From Beroe ovata (lineage: Eukaryota > Ctenophora > Nuda > Beroida > Beroidae), in contig CAMPET010000010.1 of the NCBI GenBank assembly GCA_946803715.1, positions 34,153-98,152 on the forward strand: 64,000 nucleotides of DNA, read 5' to 3'. Under the pieces are notes generated by a model that saw nothing but the letters and a program-made list of their open reading frames with translations, did not search any database and had not been told where the DNA came from. This document shows positions 34,562-46,500 of the stretch, piece after piece (the first letter of the stretch is position 1; each line of letters begins with the position of its first letter). Both the position numbers and the translations under genes were made by a program.

Positions 34562-36195
34562 TCACGATGGCGGCTGTTTTGTTGGCGTCTCGCCAGCAGA
34601 AGTTGGCGGGCGCACGCTGGGCCGAATAGGCGCTTGTCGCGGACTGGGCGGGTTATTTGCACCTGTACGAGGTGCGCCCGCGCCTCCAGCGCCCGTCGGT
34701 CTGGCACCACCCGTGCCGGCAGCCCCTGGTCCGGGTTTCTTGTTGAGGAGAGAGTTGAAGAAGTTAGCGAGTACTCCGTCCTTTTCTCCTGGTCCTCCCG
34801 CCGCTCCACCGCTGTTAAAAAGAGGGGGGTATGGTGATAATTGTTTAACGGGAGGGGGTTCAGTGGATGTAATCACTTAGCTGCAAACCACACCACTATA
34901 CACACACAGAACACACAGAACACATACACACACCCATATCGTACTATTGTCAATTAACGACATTAATTAATGAGCTGCACCACTCCGATGTGGTCCAATC
35001 CACTCACGGGGTTGAGGGAAGTGCAGTTCGACCCGCGGCCGGGTTTGTAACTGCTTTAGCTGTCCGGGCGCCAGCGGCGGGTCGCTGGTTCTGGAGGAGG
35101 CTCTGCATGCGGGTTAGAAATCCCTGGTCATCCTCCGCCTTCACCTCGCGGGACGTGGTGTCAGTCCGGCGACTCAGTGGCTTCGGGACCACCTGTGGGC
35201 GGGTTGAGATTTGGATCCATAATCCACTTTCTAGCTAAGAGTGACTATATATAGTGTTGTTAACTTCTTTTAGTTGAAATTGGCAACAATTGTTACGCCT
35301 TACGTCTACCCGTGTCACGCAAGTACGTTTAGATAGTGTATTTCACACAGACACAACGCTCAATACTTTTATCTGCACTGACTCCCAAATATTCATAGCT
35401 ACACTCAACCACACTCAATTGTACACACATATGTCTGAATACATAGGCGCTATGATAAAGCGATATGCATCATTGGATAATGGATAATTAGGGACGAATG
35501 TATTATTCATATGTAGAATATGTATGATGTATGGACTTAGGACAGAATATGTCAATGGACATCAAAATGGTCATGTGAGCTGTGCCATTCACTATCACAG
35601 GCTTGACCTTGCCTCACTCTTCGATTCAGTGTAACGTTAAAATTCCGTGAAATCAATAAGAACTGAGGAATTGTTCATTCTCTGTACTAAAAACAGAGTG
35701 AATTGAATACTTCAAAATGTTGCAATCAGTACGGATACATATCGTACAACTAAAATGAATCTAACAAGCTGAAAAAACTAGTTCACTGATCAACTAATTG
35801 ACAAATTAACTAATTACCACTGATAGCGGATCCTCCAAGCTGAAAGATCGGACTGTATCGTTGAGTATGGATATTTTCTGTTCTGTATCCCACCCAGCCG
35901 GTATCATGAGACAGTCCTTGTCTATCACACTGGGTTGAATCTCAAACGGTAGTGAATACATCTTGTGGACCACATACCTGGGGTAATGGTAAGAATAGAG
36001 GTGGTCAGAGGGTGAGGGGGAGTACAGTCGGGAAATGCGGTGAGGTCATATGGTGAGGGCTGAATGGGGTTAGATTTAAATAAAACACGTACATGAAATG
36101 TCACATTATGGTTATTTTCAACAGCTCTTGAGGAATAAAACGCATGAAATGTAACCGCATGAAATGTAACCGGATAACCGATAAACCCGATTGTG

Positions 36196-36231
<36 letters not shown>

Positions 36232-38479
36232 GTGTGTGTGTGAGTGTGTGACATGGTATGATTTAAGAAGCATAAGAAGCACAACTTACACTGCGTCATT
36301 ATGTCCAAAAATAAATTTTACAGTTTCTACTGACGCTATTTATCATTACGTCGATCAAGCAAATCTATCGATAGACGAGAAATTCCAGGAAGTAAAGGAC
36401 TAACTTTCATAGGATAGTTTCATAGAACTCTATTGATGTCTAATGGACCCCGATGGACCTCAATATTGCATTTAGTCATACCGAAACAACTCAGTACCCA
36501 CATAGTGAGGATTATTCTAGAGACTACTCAAGGACTAACTTGTAAAGATAGTCTGCGTTAGCGCTCTCCTTCCCATTTACATAGAACAGAGCAGCACCGT
36601 ACTTCAGGCAGAATTTCCGAAGGTGCCACTGAATGAGATCAAAGTGAGGGTCCGTGTAGTCTAGATCCTTCTCCAAACTGGACATCGTGTCCACCTTCGT
36701 GCAGACTACTGCTATTGGGATACCTAGCGAGAAGGAACGGGGTCAATCAAACTCGGAATTATATTCTATACGAGTCATACCAAGTGAGCTTACAGGAATC
36801 ATGTGCTGTAGTGAATATGATTTGTAGTACCAAAGAGCCCCTTTAATCTGTACCGTTTCAACATGATTCGATTCTAGAGAACACGGTTTAGTACCAAAAG
36901 CAAATACTTGAGAACTAAACTAACTGCCCCCGGTGCACAGCGATACGTCGTGTACTACCACATGTCAATACTCGAGTGAGTCAATATACGTGAGTCAATG
37001 GGCAAATACTCGAGTGAGTCAATACTCGAGTGAGTCAATACACGTGAGTCAATACTCGAGAACTCAGGGGGAACGGCACTCTCCTCGTACCTAGATTATT
37101 GTCGAGAACTCCCTCTGTAAGCGGCAGGAGCACGTCCTTGTTACTTTCTGTGCCAGGTAAACAGTACTCCTGGAGTGACTTCGTCAACTTGCTACACAGA
37201 TCCCTCTTCTCCGATTCGTCTATCTGGGGTTGAGAGTGTTAACTCACTCCCCACTCGCCATCTAAACCCACAGCCATTCCCCATCTATACCCCAGCCATT
37301 CCCCACCAATAACCACATCCAGTTCCCATCTATACTCACACTCACTCCCCACAAATACCCACACCCACTGCCCACTCTCAATCTATGCCCACTCCCCATC
37401 TATAATACCCACACCCTCTCCCCACTCCCCATCTATACTCACACCCACTACCCACTCCCCATCTATACCCACATCCACACTCCCCACCAATACCCACATC
37501 CAGTCCACACCTTGATACTGGCGAGATGTTTCTCCAACACACCCATCCAGTGCTCCAGTCTCTCCAGCAAGCACCACGGTTGCGAAAAGTCGACCACAAA
37601 GACGACCATACCGTTCCAGCCGCTGTCAGAGTATGACAGATGTGTGTCTGTCAGCGTGTACTCCATACTGATACCAGTACTGTTCACCGACCAGATTGAC
37701 AGTCGAGATATGACGTCATCGGAAAACTGGTCCTGTGATGGAGAATGTCAAAAAGTGACATGATCTCACCATGTCATTATGTGACATCCAGTTCGGAATA
37801 AATCAAGCGTGGTAGAAATATGAACCTTGATATCAAGGAAGGAGTACTCTAATCCCATGCCAGGTTTGTGCGTCGCAGTCTGAGCCTCTGATCGGAGTCT
37901 GCCTATCAGTGTCGTCTTGCCCACGCACTCGTCGCCAAACACCATGAGACATTTCTTATCTTTGTTCGTGGATGCAGTCCCCACATCATTCAGGATGTCA
38001 GACCACAAGTCAAGATCGTCATCAGGGGATTTGATTAACATACTATCGGAAAATAGAGGTTATTGATACCACATTCTCTATGGAGGTTAAANGTACTAAA
38101 AACAGAGTGAATTGAATACTTCAAAATGTTGCAATCAGTACGGATACATATCGTACAACTAAAATGAATCTAACAAGCTGAAAAAACTAGTTCACTGATC
38201 AACTAATTGACAAATTAACTAATTACCACTGATAGCGGATCTTCCAAGCTGAAGGATCGGACTGTATCGTTGAGTATGGATATTTTCTGTTCTGTATCCC
38301 ACCCAGCCGGTATCATGAGACAGTCCTTGTCTATCACACTGGGTTGAATCTCAAACGGTAGTGAGTACATCTTGTGGACCACATACCTGGGGTNNNNNNN
38401 NNNNNNNNNNNNNNNNNNNNNNNNNNNNNNNNNNNNNNNNNNATTAAATGTAACAGGATAAACGATAAAACAGATTGTG

Positions 38480-38513
<34 letters not shown>

Positions 38514-40323
38514 GTGTGTGTGTGAGTGTGTGACATGGTATGATTTAAGAAGCATAAGAAGCACAACTTACACTGCGTCATTATGTCCAAAAATAAATTT
38601 TACAGTTTCTACTGACGCTATTTATCATTACGTCGATCAAGCAAATCTATCGATAGACGAGAAATTCCAGGAAGTAAAGGACTAACTTTCATAGGATAGT
38701 TTCATAGAACTCTATTGATGTCTAATGGACCCCGATGGACCTCAATATTGCATTTAGTCATACCGAAACAACTCAGTACCCACATAGTGAGGATTATTCT
38801 AGAGACTACTCAAGGACTAACTTGTAAAGATAGTCTGCGTTAGCGCTCTCCTTCCCATTTACATAGAACAGAGCAGCACCGTACTTCAGGCAGAATTTCC
38901 GAAGGTGCCACTGAATGAGATCAAAGTGAGGGTCCGTGTAGTCTAGATCCTTCTCCAAACTGGACATCGTGTCCACCTTCGTGCAGACTACTGCTATTGG
39001 GATACCTAGCGAGAGGGAACGGGGTCAATCAAACTCGGAATTATATTCTATACGAGTCATACCAAGTGAGCTTACAGGAATCATGTGCTGTAGTGAATAT
39101 GATTTGTAGTACCAAAGAGCCCCTTTAATCTGTACCGTTTCAACATGATTCGATTCTAGAGAACACGGTTTAGTACCAAAAGCAAATACTTGAGAACTAA
39201 ACTAACTGCCCCCGGTGCACAGCGATACGTCGTGTACTACCACATGTCAATACTCGAGTGAGTCAATATACGTGAGTCAATGGGCAAATACTCGAGTGAG
39301 TCAATACTCGAGTGAGTCAATACACGTGAGTCAATACTCGAGAACTCAGGGGGAACGGCACTCTCCTCGTACCTAGATTATTGTCGAGAACTCCCTCTGT
39401 AAGCGGCAGGAGCACGTCCTTGTTACTTTCTGTGCCAGGTAAACAGTACTCCTGGAGTGACTTCGTCAACTTGCTACACAGATCCCTCTTCTCCGATTCG
39501 TCTATCTGGGGTTGAGAGTGTTAACTCACTCCCCACTCGCCATCTAAACCCACAGCCATTCCCCATCTATACCCCAGCCATTCCCCACCAATAACCACAT
39601 CCAGTTCCCATCTATACTCACACTCACTCCCCACAAATACCCACACCCACTGCCCACTCTCAATCTATGCCCACTCCCCATCTATAATACCCACACCCTC
39701 TCCCCACTCCCCATCTATACTCACACCCACTACCCACTCCCCATCTATACCCACATCCACACTCCCCACCAATACCCACATCCAGTCCACACCTTGATAC
39801 TGGCGAGATGTTTCTCCAACACACCCATCCAGTGCTCCAGTCTCTCCAGCAAGCACCACGGTTGCGAAAAGTCGACCACAAAGACGACCATACCGTTCCA
39901 GCCGCTGTCAGAGTATGACAGATGTGTGTCTGTCAGCGTGTACTCCATACTGATACCAGTACTGTTCACCGACCAGATTGACAGTCGAGATATGACGTCA
40001 TCGGAGAACTGGTCCTGCGGCGGAGAATGTCATAAAATGACATAATGACACCATGTCATTATGTGACATCCAGCTCGGAATCAATCAAGTGTGGCGGAAA
40101 TATGAACCTTGATATCAAGGAAGGAGTACTCTAATCCCATGCCAGGTTTGTGCGTCACGGTCTGAGTCTCTGATCGGAGTCTGCCTATGAGTGTCGTCTT
40201 GCCCACGCACTCGTCGCCAAATACCATAAGACATTTTTTATCCTTGTTCGTGGATGCAGTCCCCACATCATTCAGGATGTCAGACCATAAGTCAAGATCG
40301 TCATCAGGGGATTTGATTAACAT
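34562..40323 (-). CDS. DYNC1LI1: cytoplasmic dynein light intermediate chain, with an internal duplicated block
   Basis: Exons, copy nearest the 3' end: 38041-37826, 37732-37511, 37223-37091, 36723-36540, 35977-35818, then unique 35192-35008 and 34811-34562 (stop at 34562). Phases match throughout. The first five exons occur again at 40323-40108, 40014-39793, 39505-39373, 39005-38822 and 38386-38227. It binds dynein heavy chain and cargo adaptors. Visible: an N-terminal LWSDILNDV, a P-loop GDECVGKTTL, VVFVVDFSQPW, LGIPIAVVCTKVD, LRKFCLKYGAALFY, MIPAGWD, then EDDQGFLTRMQSLLQ and the C-terminal adaptor-binding helix DGVLANFFNSLL. A single N at 38092 joins the two copies, so the duplication is probably an assembly effect. 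Start: Met at 38041/40323; an upstream in-frame Met at 40356 exists in one copy only. It converges on COPG. Confidence 0.95.
36199..36250. repeat. (GT)n microsatellite
   Basis: GT run with TACT and GA interruptions in a dynein LIC intron. A shorter version is at 38482-38532 in the second copy. Confidence 0.9.
36967..37070. repeat. GAGTCAATACTCGAGT tandem motifs
   Basis: Six or so variants of GTCAATACTCGAGTGA, partly palindromic around CTCGAG, in a dynein LIC intron. They are repeated at 39249-39352. Confidence 0.8.
37240..37510. repeat. CCC-rich degenerate minisatellite
   Basis: Units like CCCCATCTATACCCACA and CACTCCCCAC repeat across most of a dynein LIC intron. The same array is at 39522-39792 in the second copy. 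Minus-strand Gly/Trp-rich frames over it are not genes. Confidence 0.85.
38092..38442. other. contig join (N at 38092) and 49-bp N run (38394-38442)
   Basis: 38093 onward repeats 35684 onward. The N run replaces a stretch that is about 175 bp long in the first copy, so the gap size is nominal. Confidence 0.9.
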
Positions 40324-40481
40324 ACTATCGGAAAATAGAGGGTATTGATACCACATTCTTTATGGAGGTTAAATAACTTCTGTTGGATCGTCAAACGAAA
40401 CACATATGTCAAACTTTATCGAATGTAGAAATAAGAGAAACAATGTATGAATAAATAAGAATCACGTGATATATATTAAAA

Positions 40482-40913
40482 TTAAGCCCTAGGCCTCTCC
40501 TTTTTCTGCTTATAAAGGGCGAGTAGGGAGACACTGGCAACCTTCACCACCTTGAACCTAACTCCCGGAATATCACCCACAGCGTGACCGGAACGACCGA
40601 AACCGGAAATCAGAACCTCGTCATTCTCCTCGATATAGTTCAGACAACCGTCATTCGGCACGAATGCTGTGATTTTCTTTCCGTTCTTGATGAGCTGCAC
40701 CCTCACACATTTCCTGATAGCAGAGTTAGGCTGCTTGGCTTCAACTCCTACTTTCTCCAGCACGATTCCCTTTGCGTGGGATGATCCACCGAAAGGGTTA
40801 GCCTTCCATCTGGTTCCAAGGTGAGCCTTCTTGTAGCCCAGATCGTGCCACCTTTGGTCACGTCGGCGAACTCTGAGTTTTCGGGCGGTCTTCAATCCAC
40901 TTGGCTTACCCAT
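40482..40913 (-). CDS. RPS23: 40S ribosomal protein S23
   Basis: 143 aa from ATG 40913, the usual length for eukaryotic RPS23 (uS12). It is nearly invariant over [20 protein letters not shown] and [17 protein letters not shown] and ends KKERPRA. It sits at the decoding centre of the small subunit; the PNS segment carries the conserved proline that is hydroxylated in other eukaryotes. The coding region has no intron. The frame is open upstream of the Met, but an acceptor-like ATACTAG 8 bp before it suggests a 5' UTR intron. Its stop is only 158 bp from the dynein LIC start on the same strand. Confidence 0.97.
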   Translation of the reverse strand: MGKPSGLKTARKLRVRRRDQRWHDLGYKKAHLGTRWKANPFGGSSHAKGIVLEKVGVEAKQPNSAIRKCVRVQLIKNGKKITAFVPNDGCLNYIEENDEVLISGFGRSGHAVGDIPGVRFKVVKVASVSLLALYKQKKERPRA

Positions 40914-41805
40914 TCTAACACCTAGTATATGATGATCGTTTATAATGTAGAAATGGAAATTAGACAAATTCCATGAGGAAGAAATATACTTTGTTCTAGA
41001 AGCATCGAAAAGTTTGGACAAGACGAGGTCTTAATTGACTGCAATTAAATCCAATCACATCAACTTCTAAATTGGTACAAAATATCACATTTAATCCATT
41101 TCAATTCATTCAACACGTTTTTAAGAGAAAAGAAATTTTGTTAAATGTTGTTAAAAATCATTCATCAAGTTCAGGGAAGTCAGATTCTCTATTTTCAATC
41201 TCTAATTTTTCCATTATGAGAACTCCTAATGCAACTGCTGTTTTGAATTCTCGAATCAACCTATCGACTGAATCAAAGTTACATGAGAAAGTGACCGTAG
41301 TATCAATTTTTCCTTTTAAACACAAAATCGTATAAACGTTGTATTTATCTACCAAAGCACTCATTACCATATCAAGAAAAATAATTATGAAAGAAAAAAG
41401 CTGGCACGTTTTCATTGGATACATATATCCTTCTGAAGACATAATCATCTGAATAATCCAAAACTTTAAGTTACGCTATTAAAATCATATGCTTGACTAA
41501 CAAGAGAGCTCTGCCACTTAAGCATAAATCGGGCCACTGATTCTCATTTAGATATATTATCTCGTTTGACCCCAGAAACACCATGGGTTGGTCTCATCAT
41601 TTTGTACAATTTTTACACAGAACTCAAATTTATGCGTGCAACACTCAGACTCGATATTCGATTCTTAACATATCACGAACGTCGAACATCTAATAGAGTA
41701 AGCTACAGCACCACAACTACTCCTAGATCAAGGATGGAAGGGTCACTAAAATAACTCACTGACTATGATCGACAATTAGCATAATACACGCCCAGGAAAA
41801 AATCT
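40914..41805. other. between RPS23 and SEC24; one small ORF of unknown status
   Basis: A minus-strand frame at 41448-41158 (96 codons) reads as protein-like in its second half (MSALVDKYNVYTILCLKG, VDRLIREFKTAVALGVLIM) but matches nothing I know. The rest is AT-rich. Confidence 0.3.
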
Positions 41806-44800
41806 TCATCGTCCGACTTGCTGCTGAATTTTTTGTAAAAACTCGTAATAAGATATCTGTCCATCGGACCTGTCTTCAACCAGGTGTTGTAAAAACATGT
41901 GCCCCACTCTAGAATCTTCTCTCACAGTAACAATGGTGTACGGAACATTCCGGACTTTGCTTAACAAGCTCAGCAGATCGTGGATAGAGTCTGATAGTGG
42001 GTTGTCATGGTGATCCAATCCAACTCTCAATTCAGGTAAGTCGCTCTGGCACTTGGCATTGTAGACAGCGTTCACGAATATGTCACTGACATGTCTTCCC
42101 ACCCAGATGATAAACAGCTCATGAGTTTGGAGCAGGAATGCACCCTGTCGAGTGAGTTTCTCCGCTGTCAGTGACAATCGAGGCGGGATAGCGGTCTTGT
42201 CGGTCCATGATTCCGAGAGGTTATGAAGGGAGAATAGTCGGGGATACACCATGAGCATGATATCCTCTATTGGCAACGTTTTGAACTGCAACATAGCAAA
42301 GAAACGCTCGTCAACCGACACATTCTGTAACCGGAATGCTTTGCTTCTCAACAGACTTGAGATGAACAGAGGTAACAACCGTTGAGAAGTTGGGACCATC
42401 AGAGATCCAGGAATCTTGGTGGAAGGGCAGTGGTCGGCCCTGTATCTGATCAGGGGATCAATCACCGAGTATTGGAGGGCTTCTCTGGCATCACCAAGAG
42501 AAGTCGAGTTACACTTGTTAACTGCCAGCTTGGCCAGCAGTGACACAGACGCATCCATGTTAAGATTGTTGTAGATTGTCTGTGGATCACTTGATATGGG
42601 CAGAGCAAGAGTGTGGACACGGATTCTCCTGTCTCCTTTGGAACTGGTGTAAAGGAGAGCTGATTGGAATATTGCCAATCTGTTTTCATGAAGTGTATCA
42701 TCAATGTTGATTTGGACTCCAAATGAAACGTCTGGACTAACGTTAGCAAGAGCAATCAGGTCATGAGCACGCACAAAACAATTTCCAAAGAATGAGTGAA
42801 TGCTAACCCCTGAAGTCGATCGAATTCTGAGCACTGCTTCAAATGCAACTGGTCTTACGACATAATGCCTAAACTCAGATACAAATCTTTCCGCCATGAC
42901 CGGATTCTTTTCAAAGTGGTACTGAGGGTAGTAGTAGACTGAACCACTGGAAAACTCAGCTACAGCAGATATAGTAGGAACATCGATATTGCTGTTAGGA
43001 AACAGGAACAGGTCCACAGTTACCTGTTTCTGAGTACACTCGAGTGCAAGGGTCTTGTAGAAATCGTCCAAAGGAGCAAGTGAAAGTCCCTCAACCTTTG
43101 AAGTATCACTCCTCTGTTTGATAGTTCCAATACCTACAGATGGAGACCGAGATAGGAGCAGAGTCACCCTTCCACCGAATGGGAATATCAGTTCTTTAGC
43201 TGCTGCAAGTGTTGGACCAACTGCACAATCGGGATCTGTAGAATCAGCGAATATGGAAGGAATCATGTTCAATAGATCCTTGACTTTCTGCTTGTGTTCT
43301 TTTATATTAACGATCAGATCATCAATTGTGGGAATAAACGGTTCTTCCAGATCAGCCACCACAAGCATTTGCGGCTGACCAGAGTTTTTATGCAAGTTGA
43401 AATAGTGCAGTTTGGAGCTGAAACAGATTATTCCGATGCTTTTCCTGCTGTCACCAGGGATTGAGTCTAGTTCCTCCTCTAAGATTTTGCAAGCCATCTT
43501 AACCATGCCAGATTGAACAGCACCATGAGACACATCCAGGAGATACAGATAAACTGCAGCCTGTGGGGGTCTGGTGGTGTACTCTGATGGTGCTATATAC
43601 TCCACTAGAGAGGAATTCAATTCAGGCTTGCTGTTGATATCAAAGGGAACTCTCCTACCATCCTCACTATAGAAATAATCAGAGGGCATGTCATTCAACC
43701 TTGCACATATGTTGCATTTCCAACGCCTTGCGCCATCATTAAGCTGGACATATGGGTTGACATACGTTCTACACACTTTACAACGTGGTATGGGAGGTGT
43801 AATAACTGGAACCTCACTACCAAGATCCTTGAATGGCTGTATTATCAAGCCAAAAGGTACTTTCATTTTGCCCAACAAACTTGACGAAGAGGGGATGGTG
43901 TTCAAAGTTGAACAGAAATGTTCAGGATACTTGTTCTTAGTCAGAAGATCTGGAGGGAGCGCTGGTAAGCAGTTTACCTTCTCATCCTTGGGTAAGACTG
44001 ATCTATGTTCCATCAGATTGATAAATGACATTTCGGACAAACTCATATGTCTCATTCGTTGAGTAGCAGGATCCTCCATAGGCACTTGGGGTGGATTTTG
44101 AGATGTTGGTGGCATGCTGCTGGGAGGGTATGTTGGATTTGGCACCTGTTTTGGCTGGACAGAATTAGGAGGCTGTTGAGAATGCAAACTTGTGGATTGA
44201 CTTGACTGACCATTAGCTCCATTGACAGGTTGATGGGTGTTGTAACTAGGTACAGGTCGTTTTGCCCTCAAACCTCCAGGACCAAGTCTTGACACATTGC
44301 CAGATGGAGGAGGTTGTTGAGGGGGCTGGCTTGGAGGACCAGCAGTTTGATAGATTGGAGGTTGTAAAGGTGGTGGATGCATAGGTGGTGGCTGAATCGG
44401 AGATGGAGAAGGCATTGTCTGTGTTGGTGGTTGAGTGGAAGGAGGTTGGAGAGAAGGATACGATAAAGGTGGTCGAAAAGGAGGAGGTTGAAAAGGTGCA
44501 GCTTGACTGCTAACAGGGTGGAAAGAGGGGGGTTGAGGAAGCTGCTGAAATTGTTGAGGTGACGGCTGTCTAGGTGGAGGAGTAGGACCACTTGATAATT
44601 TGGGGGAAGGATTTTGGTGGGGAGGCATGAATGGTGGACTTTCTCTTCTCTGAGGTGGTAAGAAAGGAAAGGGCATCCTTGCAGAGCCATTTACCCGAGG
44701 ATTGACCAACTGTGGTACATTTTGAAAATTCCTGTTATTCAACGAATTTTCATATTCTGCTTGATTAATCGTCCTTGAAGGAGACGTGTTAAGGCTTGGG

Positions 44801-45060
44801 GGCAAAGAAGCAGGTCGCAAAGATTGGGCTACCTGGGGTGGTGTTCTTGGCAGGGGGTTATTAAATTCATAAGACATAGGTGGTCTTGACATTGCATTGT
44901 TGAATGCCATATTCTGACCCCCTTGATTCAAATGTTTGATATGTGGAGAACCAGTTGATGCAGGTCTATCAGCTTTGACTGCCTCATTAGGGAGGTGAAC
45001 ACTTTTTAATGTTTTGAAGTCAGAGATGTTTGTCACCTCTTGATTTGGTCCATTTTGCAT
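41806..45060 (-). CDS. SEC24A: SEC24-type COPII cargo-binding subunit, intronless
   Basis: 1084 aa in one exon, similar to human SEC24A/B. About 350 residues of low-complexity Pro/Gln/Ser N terminus are followed by a zinc finger (CKVC..CNIC, about residues 424-452), the trunk (AAVYLYLLDVSHGAVQSGM), the beta-sandwich and helical regions (SIHSFFGNCFVRAHDLIALA, GDAREALQYSVIDPLIRYRA) and the gelsolin-like end (HELFIIWVGRHVSDIFVNAV). It binds cargo signals at ER exit sites with SEC23. The SEC24A/B rather than C/D class is suggested by the MRHMSLSEMSFINLMEHRSV-like lead-in and overall length. No intron interrupts it, unlike most genes here. Confidence 0.95.
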   Translation of the reverse strand: MQNGPNQEVTNISDFKTLKSVHLPNEAVKADRPASTGSPHIKHLNQGGQNMAFNNAMSRPPMSYEFNNPLPRTPPQVAQSLRPASLPPSLNTSPSRTINQAEYENSLNNRNFQNVPQLVNPRVNGSARMPFPFLPPQRRESPPFMPPHQNPSPKLSSGPTPPPRQPSPQQFQQLPQPPSFHPVSSQAAPFQPPPFRPPLSYPSLQPPSTQPPTQTMPSPSPIQPPPMHPPPLQPPIYQTAGPPSQPPQQPPPSGNVSRLGPGGLRAKRPVPSYNTHQPVNGANGQSSQSTSLHSQQPPNSVQPKQVPNPTYPPSSMPPTSQNPPQVPMEDPATQRMRHMSLSEMSFINLMEHRSVLPKDEKVNCLPALPPDLLTKNKYPEHFCSTLNTIPSSSSLLGKMKVPFGLIIQPFKDLGSEVPVITPPIPRCKVCRTYVNPYVQLNDGARRWKCNICARLNDMPSDYFYSEDGRRVPFDINSKPELNSSLVEYIAPSEYTTRPPQAAVYLYLLDVSHGAVQSGMVKMACKILEEELDSIPGDSRKSIGIICFSSKLHYFNLHKNSGQPQMLVVADLEEPFIPTIDDLIVNIKEHKQKVKDLLNMIPSIFADSTDPDCAVGPTLAAAKELIFPFGGRVTLLLSRSPSVGIGTIKQRSDTSKVEGLSLAPLDDFYKTLALECTQKQVTVDLFLFPNSNIDVPTISAVAEFSSGSVYYYPQYHFEKNPVMAERFVSEFRHYVVRPVAFEAVLRIRSTSGVSIHSFFGNCFVRAHDLIALANVSPDVSFGVQINIDDTLHENRLAIFQSALLYTSSKGDRRIRVHTLALPISSDPQTIYNNLNMDASVSLLAKLAVNKCNSTSLGDAREALQYSVIDPLIRYRADHCPSTKIPGSLMVPTSQRLLPLFISSLLRSKAFRLQNVSVDERFFAMLQFKTLPIEDIMLMVYPRLFSLHNLSESWTDKTAIPPRLSLTAEKLTRQGAFLLQTHELFIIWVGRHVSDIFVNAVYNAKCQSDLPELRVGLDHHDNPLSDSIHDLLSLLSKVRNVPYTIVTVREDSRVGHMFLQHLVEDRSDGQISYYEFLQKIQQQVGR

Positions 45061-45667
45061 CTCGATGTTCTTCCAATGTCATCTAACCATGGCACTGAGA
45101 ATAATACAAATTAAATCTCTCAACATATAAGAGTGAAAGTGTGGGATACAAAATTTGCTACCTTCACAACACTGAAGAAAACAGCACACAGGGGCTAAGA
45201 GAGAGGTCTTAGTAGTTAATTAATGGTGGAAATGACGAACAGGCCTTAAACAGCAGTCAGTAGAGGTGGGAAGGAGGAGGCATCAGGGGCATTTATATAT
45301 TTTTATGTAGTTTACATAAATTCACGTAGTTCATCAGATTCTACCTGGGTAAGCCATCACCTAACATATCATGAGATATCTTAAAAACTTTCAAAAAAAC
45401 CTTTTGAAGACACACTATTCAAAAAATGGTGTGATTGATACAAACATTCTACTTAATAATTATCCTGTGATGGAAATTTTCAGTCTGAATAGAAATTTTC
45501 AGTCTGAATAATAGTTTGACATTTAAATTGCATGGCCATGCTGCATAATTTGGTCAGCTGAGACAAGCCGCAAAAAGGTACAAGGTAGGCGCGCGCGGCT
45601 CCATCACGAGATAAGGCATCTTTCATGCTCATTAAATATTTTATTTGATAATTCATTGCTTCATTTA
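45061..45667. other. SEC24 upstream region
   Basis: AT-rich sequence with a 19-bp near-duplicate (AATTTTCAGTCTGAATA) at 45475-45510. No gene was recognised. Confidence 0.5.
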
Positions 45668-45764
45668 TTGTAGGATTTTACCCTACCGTCGGTGCGCGCG
45701 ATTTTCAATCCGCCCCTTGCCAGGGATAAAATCCCGCCAGCAAGGGTAGGGTGAAATCCTACAA
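45668..45764 (+). mobile_element. MULE-type MITE with perfect 9-bp target duplication
   Basis: 97 bp from TTGTAGGATTTTACCC to GGGTGAAATCCTACAA, with near-perfect terminal inverted repeats of about 20 bp. It is flanked by CTTCATTTA at 45659-45667 and 45765-45773. This is the best-preserved copy in the window. Confidence 0.9.
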
Positions 45765-45780
45765 CTTCATTTATTGTCGA

Positions 45781-46117
45781 TCGATGATAGACCCTGTCGA
45801 GAATTTCGTTTCGCGCGCGGCGCGAACTTATTCTCGATCTCAGACAGCCGCTTATGCTGACGCAAGCCGCTTCGCGGCTTGCATCAGCGGTCTGGCATCG
45901 CCCGACAACTTCATTTATCATTTGATTTGTGCATCAAAAGCTGAAACAGGCCGTTCGCGTTTTGGCTTATGCAGATGGCCGAAGCGCGCGCGCAGAAGCT
46001 CGGGTGATGCGAGCCGCGGCGCGCACAAGCTCGCGTTAGCTGATGCAAGCCGCGAAGAGAGAATAAATTTGAGCCGCGCGCGCGCAAAACGAAATTCTCG
46101 ACAGGGTCTATCATCGA
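45781..46117. mobile_element. GC-rich element with about 50-bp terminal inverted repeats
   Basis: Begins TCGATGATAGACCCTGTCG followed by AGAATTTCGTTTCGCGCGCG, and ends with the same sequence inverted. The inside holds GCAAGCCGCTTCGCGGCTTGC-type palindromes. Partial relatives are at 20880-21240 and 54840-55075. No transposase and no clear target duplication were seen. Confidence 0.7.
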
Positions 46118-46440
46118 TCCACAATTACAATATGATGTAAATCATAAATATAAGGATCTGATGCTGTGAAATATAAATTATTTGTTTCATCGTAATTTGC
46201 TTTCTGGGACATAGGATTTCTCTCTCACTCGTACTAAATTCACCGCCATAAATTTGTGAAAATTCTCATTTTGTCTCTTTTTCGGTAAAACAGACATGAA
46301 TCAATGTATTTTTAAGTACTGATTTCGAATCACCCCATGTGATGTAGGGTAAAAATGTTTCCCTGGCGAGTTATGGGTGAGAAACTGATTTGGTCACGTG
46401 ACCAGACATTCTTCCATTTAATCTCATTTCAAACCCTCAG

Positions 46441-46500
46441 GTTAGGGTTTGGGTCAGGGTTAGGGTTTGGGTCAGGGTTGGGGTTAGGGTCAGGGTTAGG
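46441..46500. repeat. short telomere-like GGGTTAGGGT/GGGTCAGGGT array
   Basis: About ten G-rich hexamer-like units alternating TTAGGG, TTTGGG, GTCAGGG and TTGGGG on the plus strand. They are too degenerate and short to be a terminal telomere. Confidence 0.7.

Noticed and set aside
46441-46500. Telomere end or chromosome fusion point
   Set aside because: Only about 60 bp of mixed TTAGGG and TCAGGG units with unique genes on both sides.
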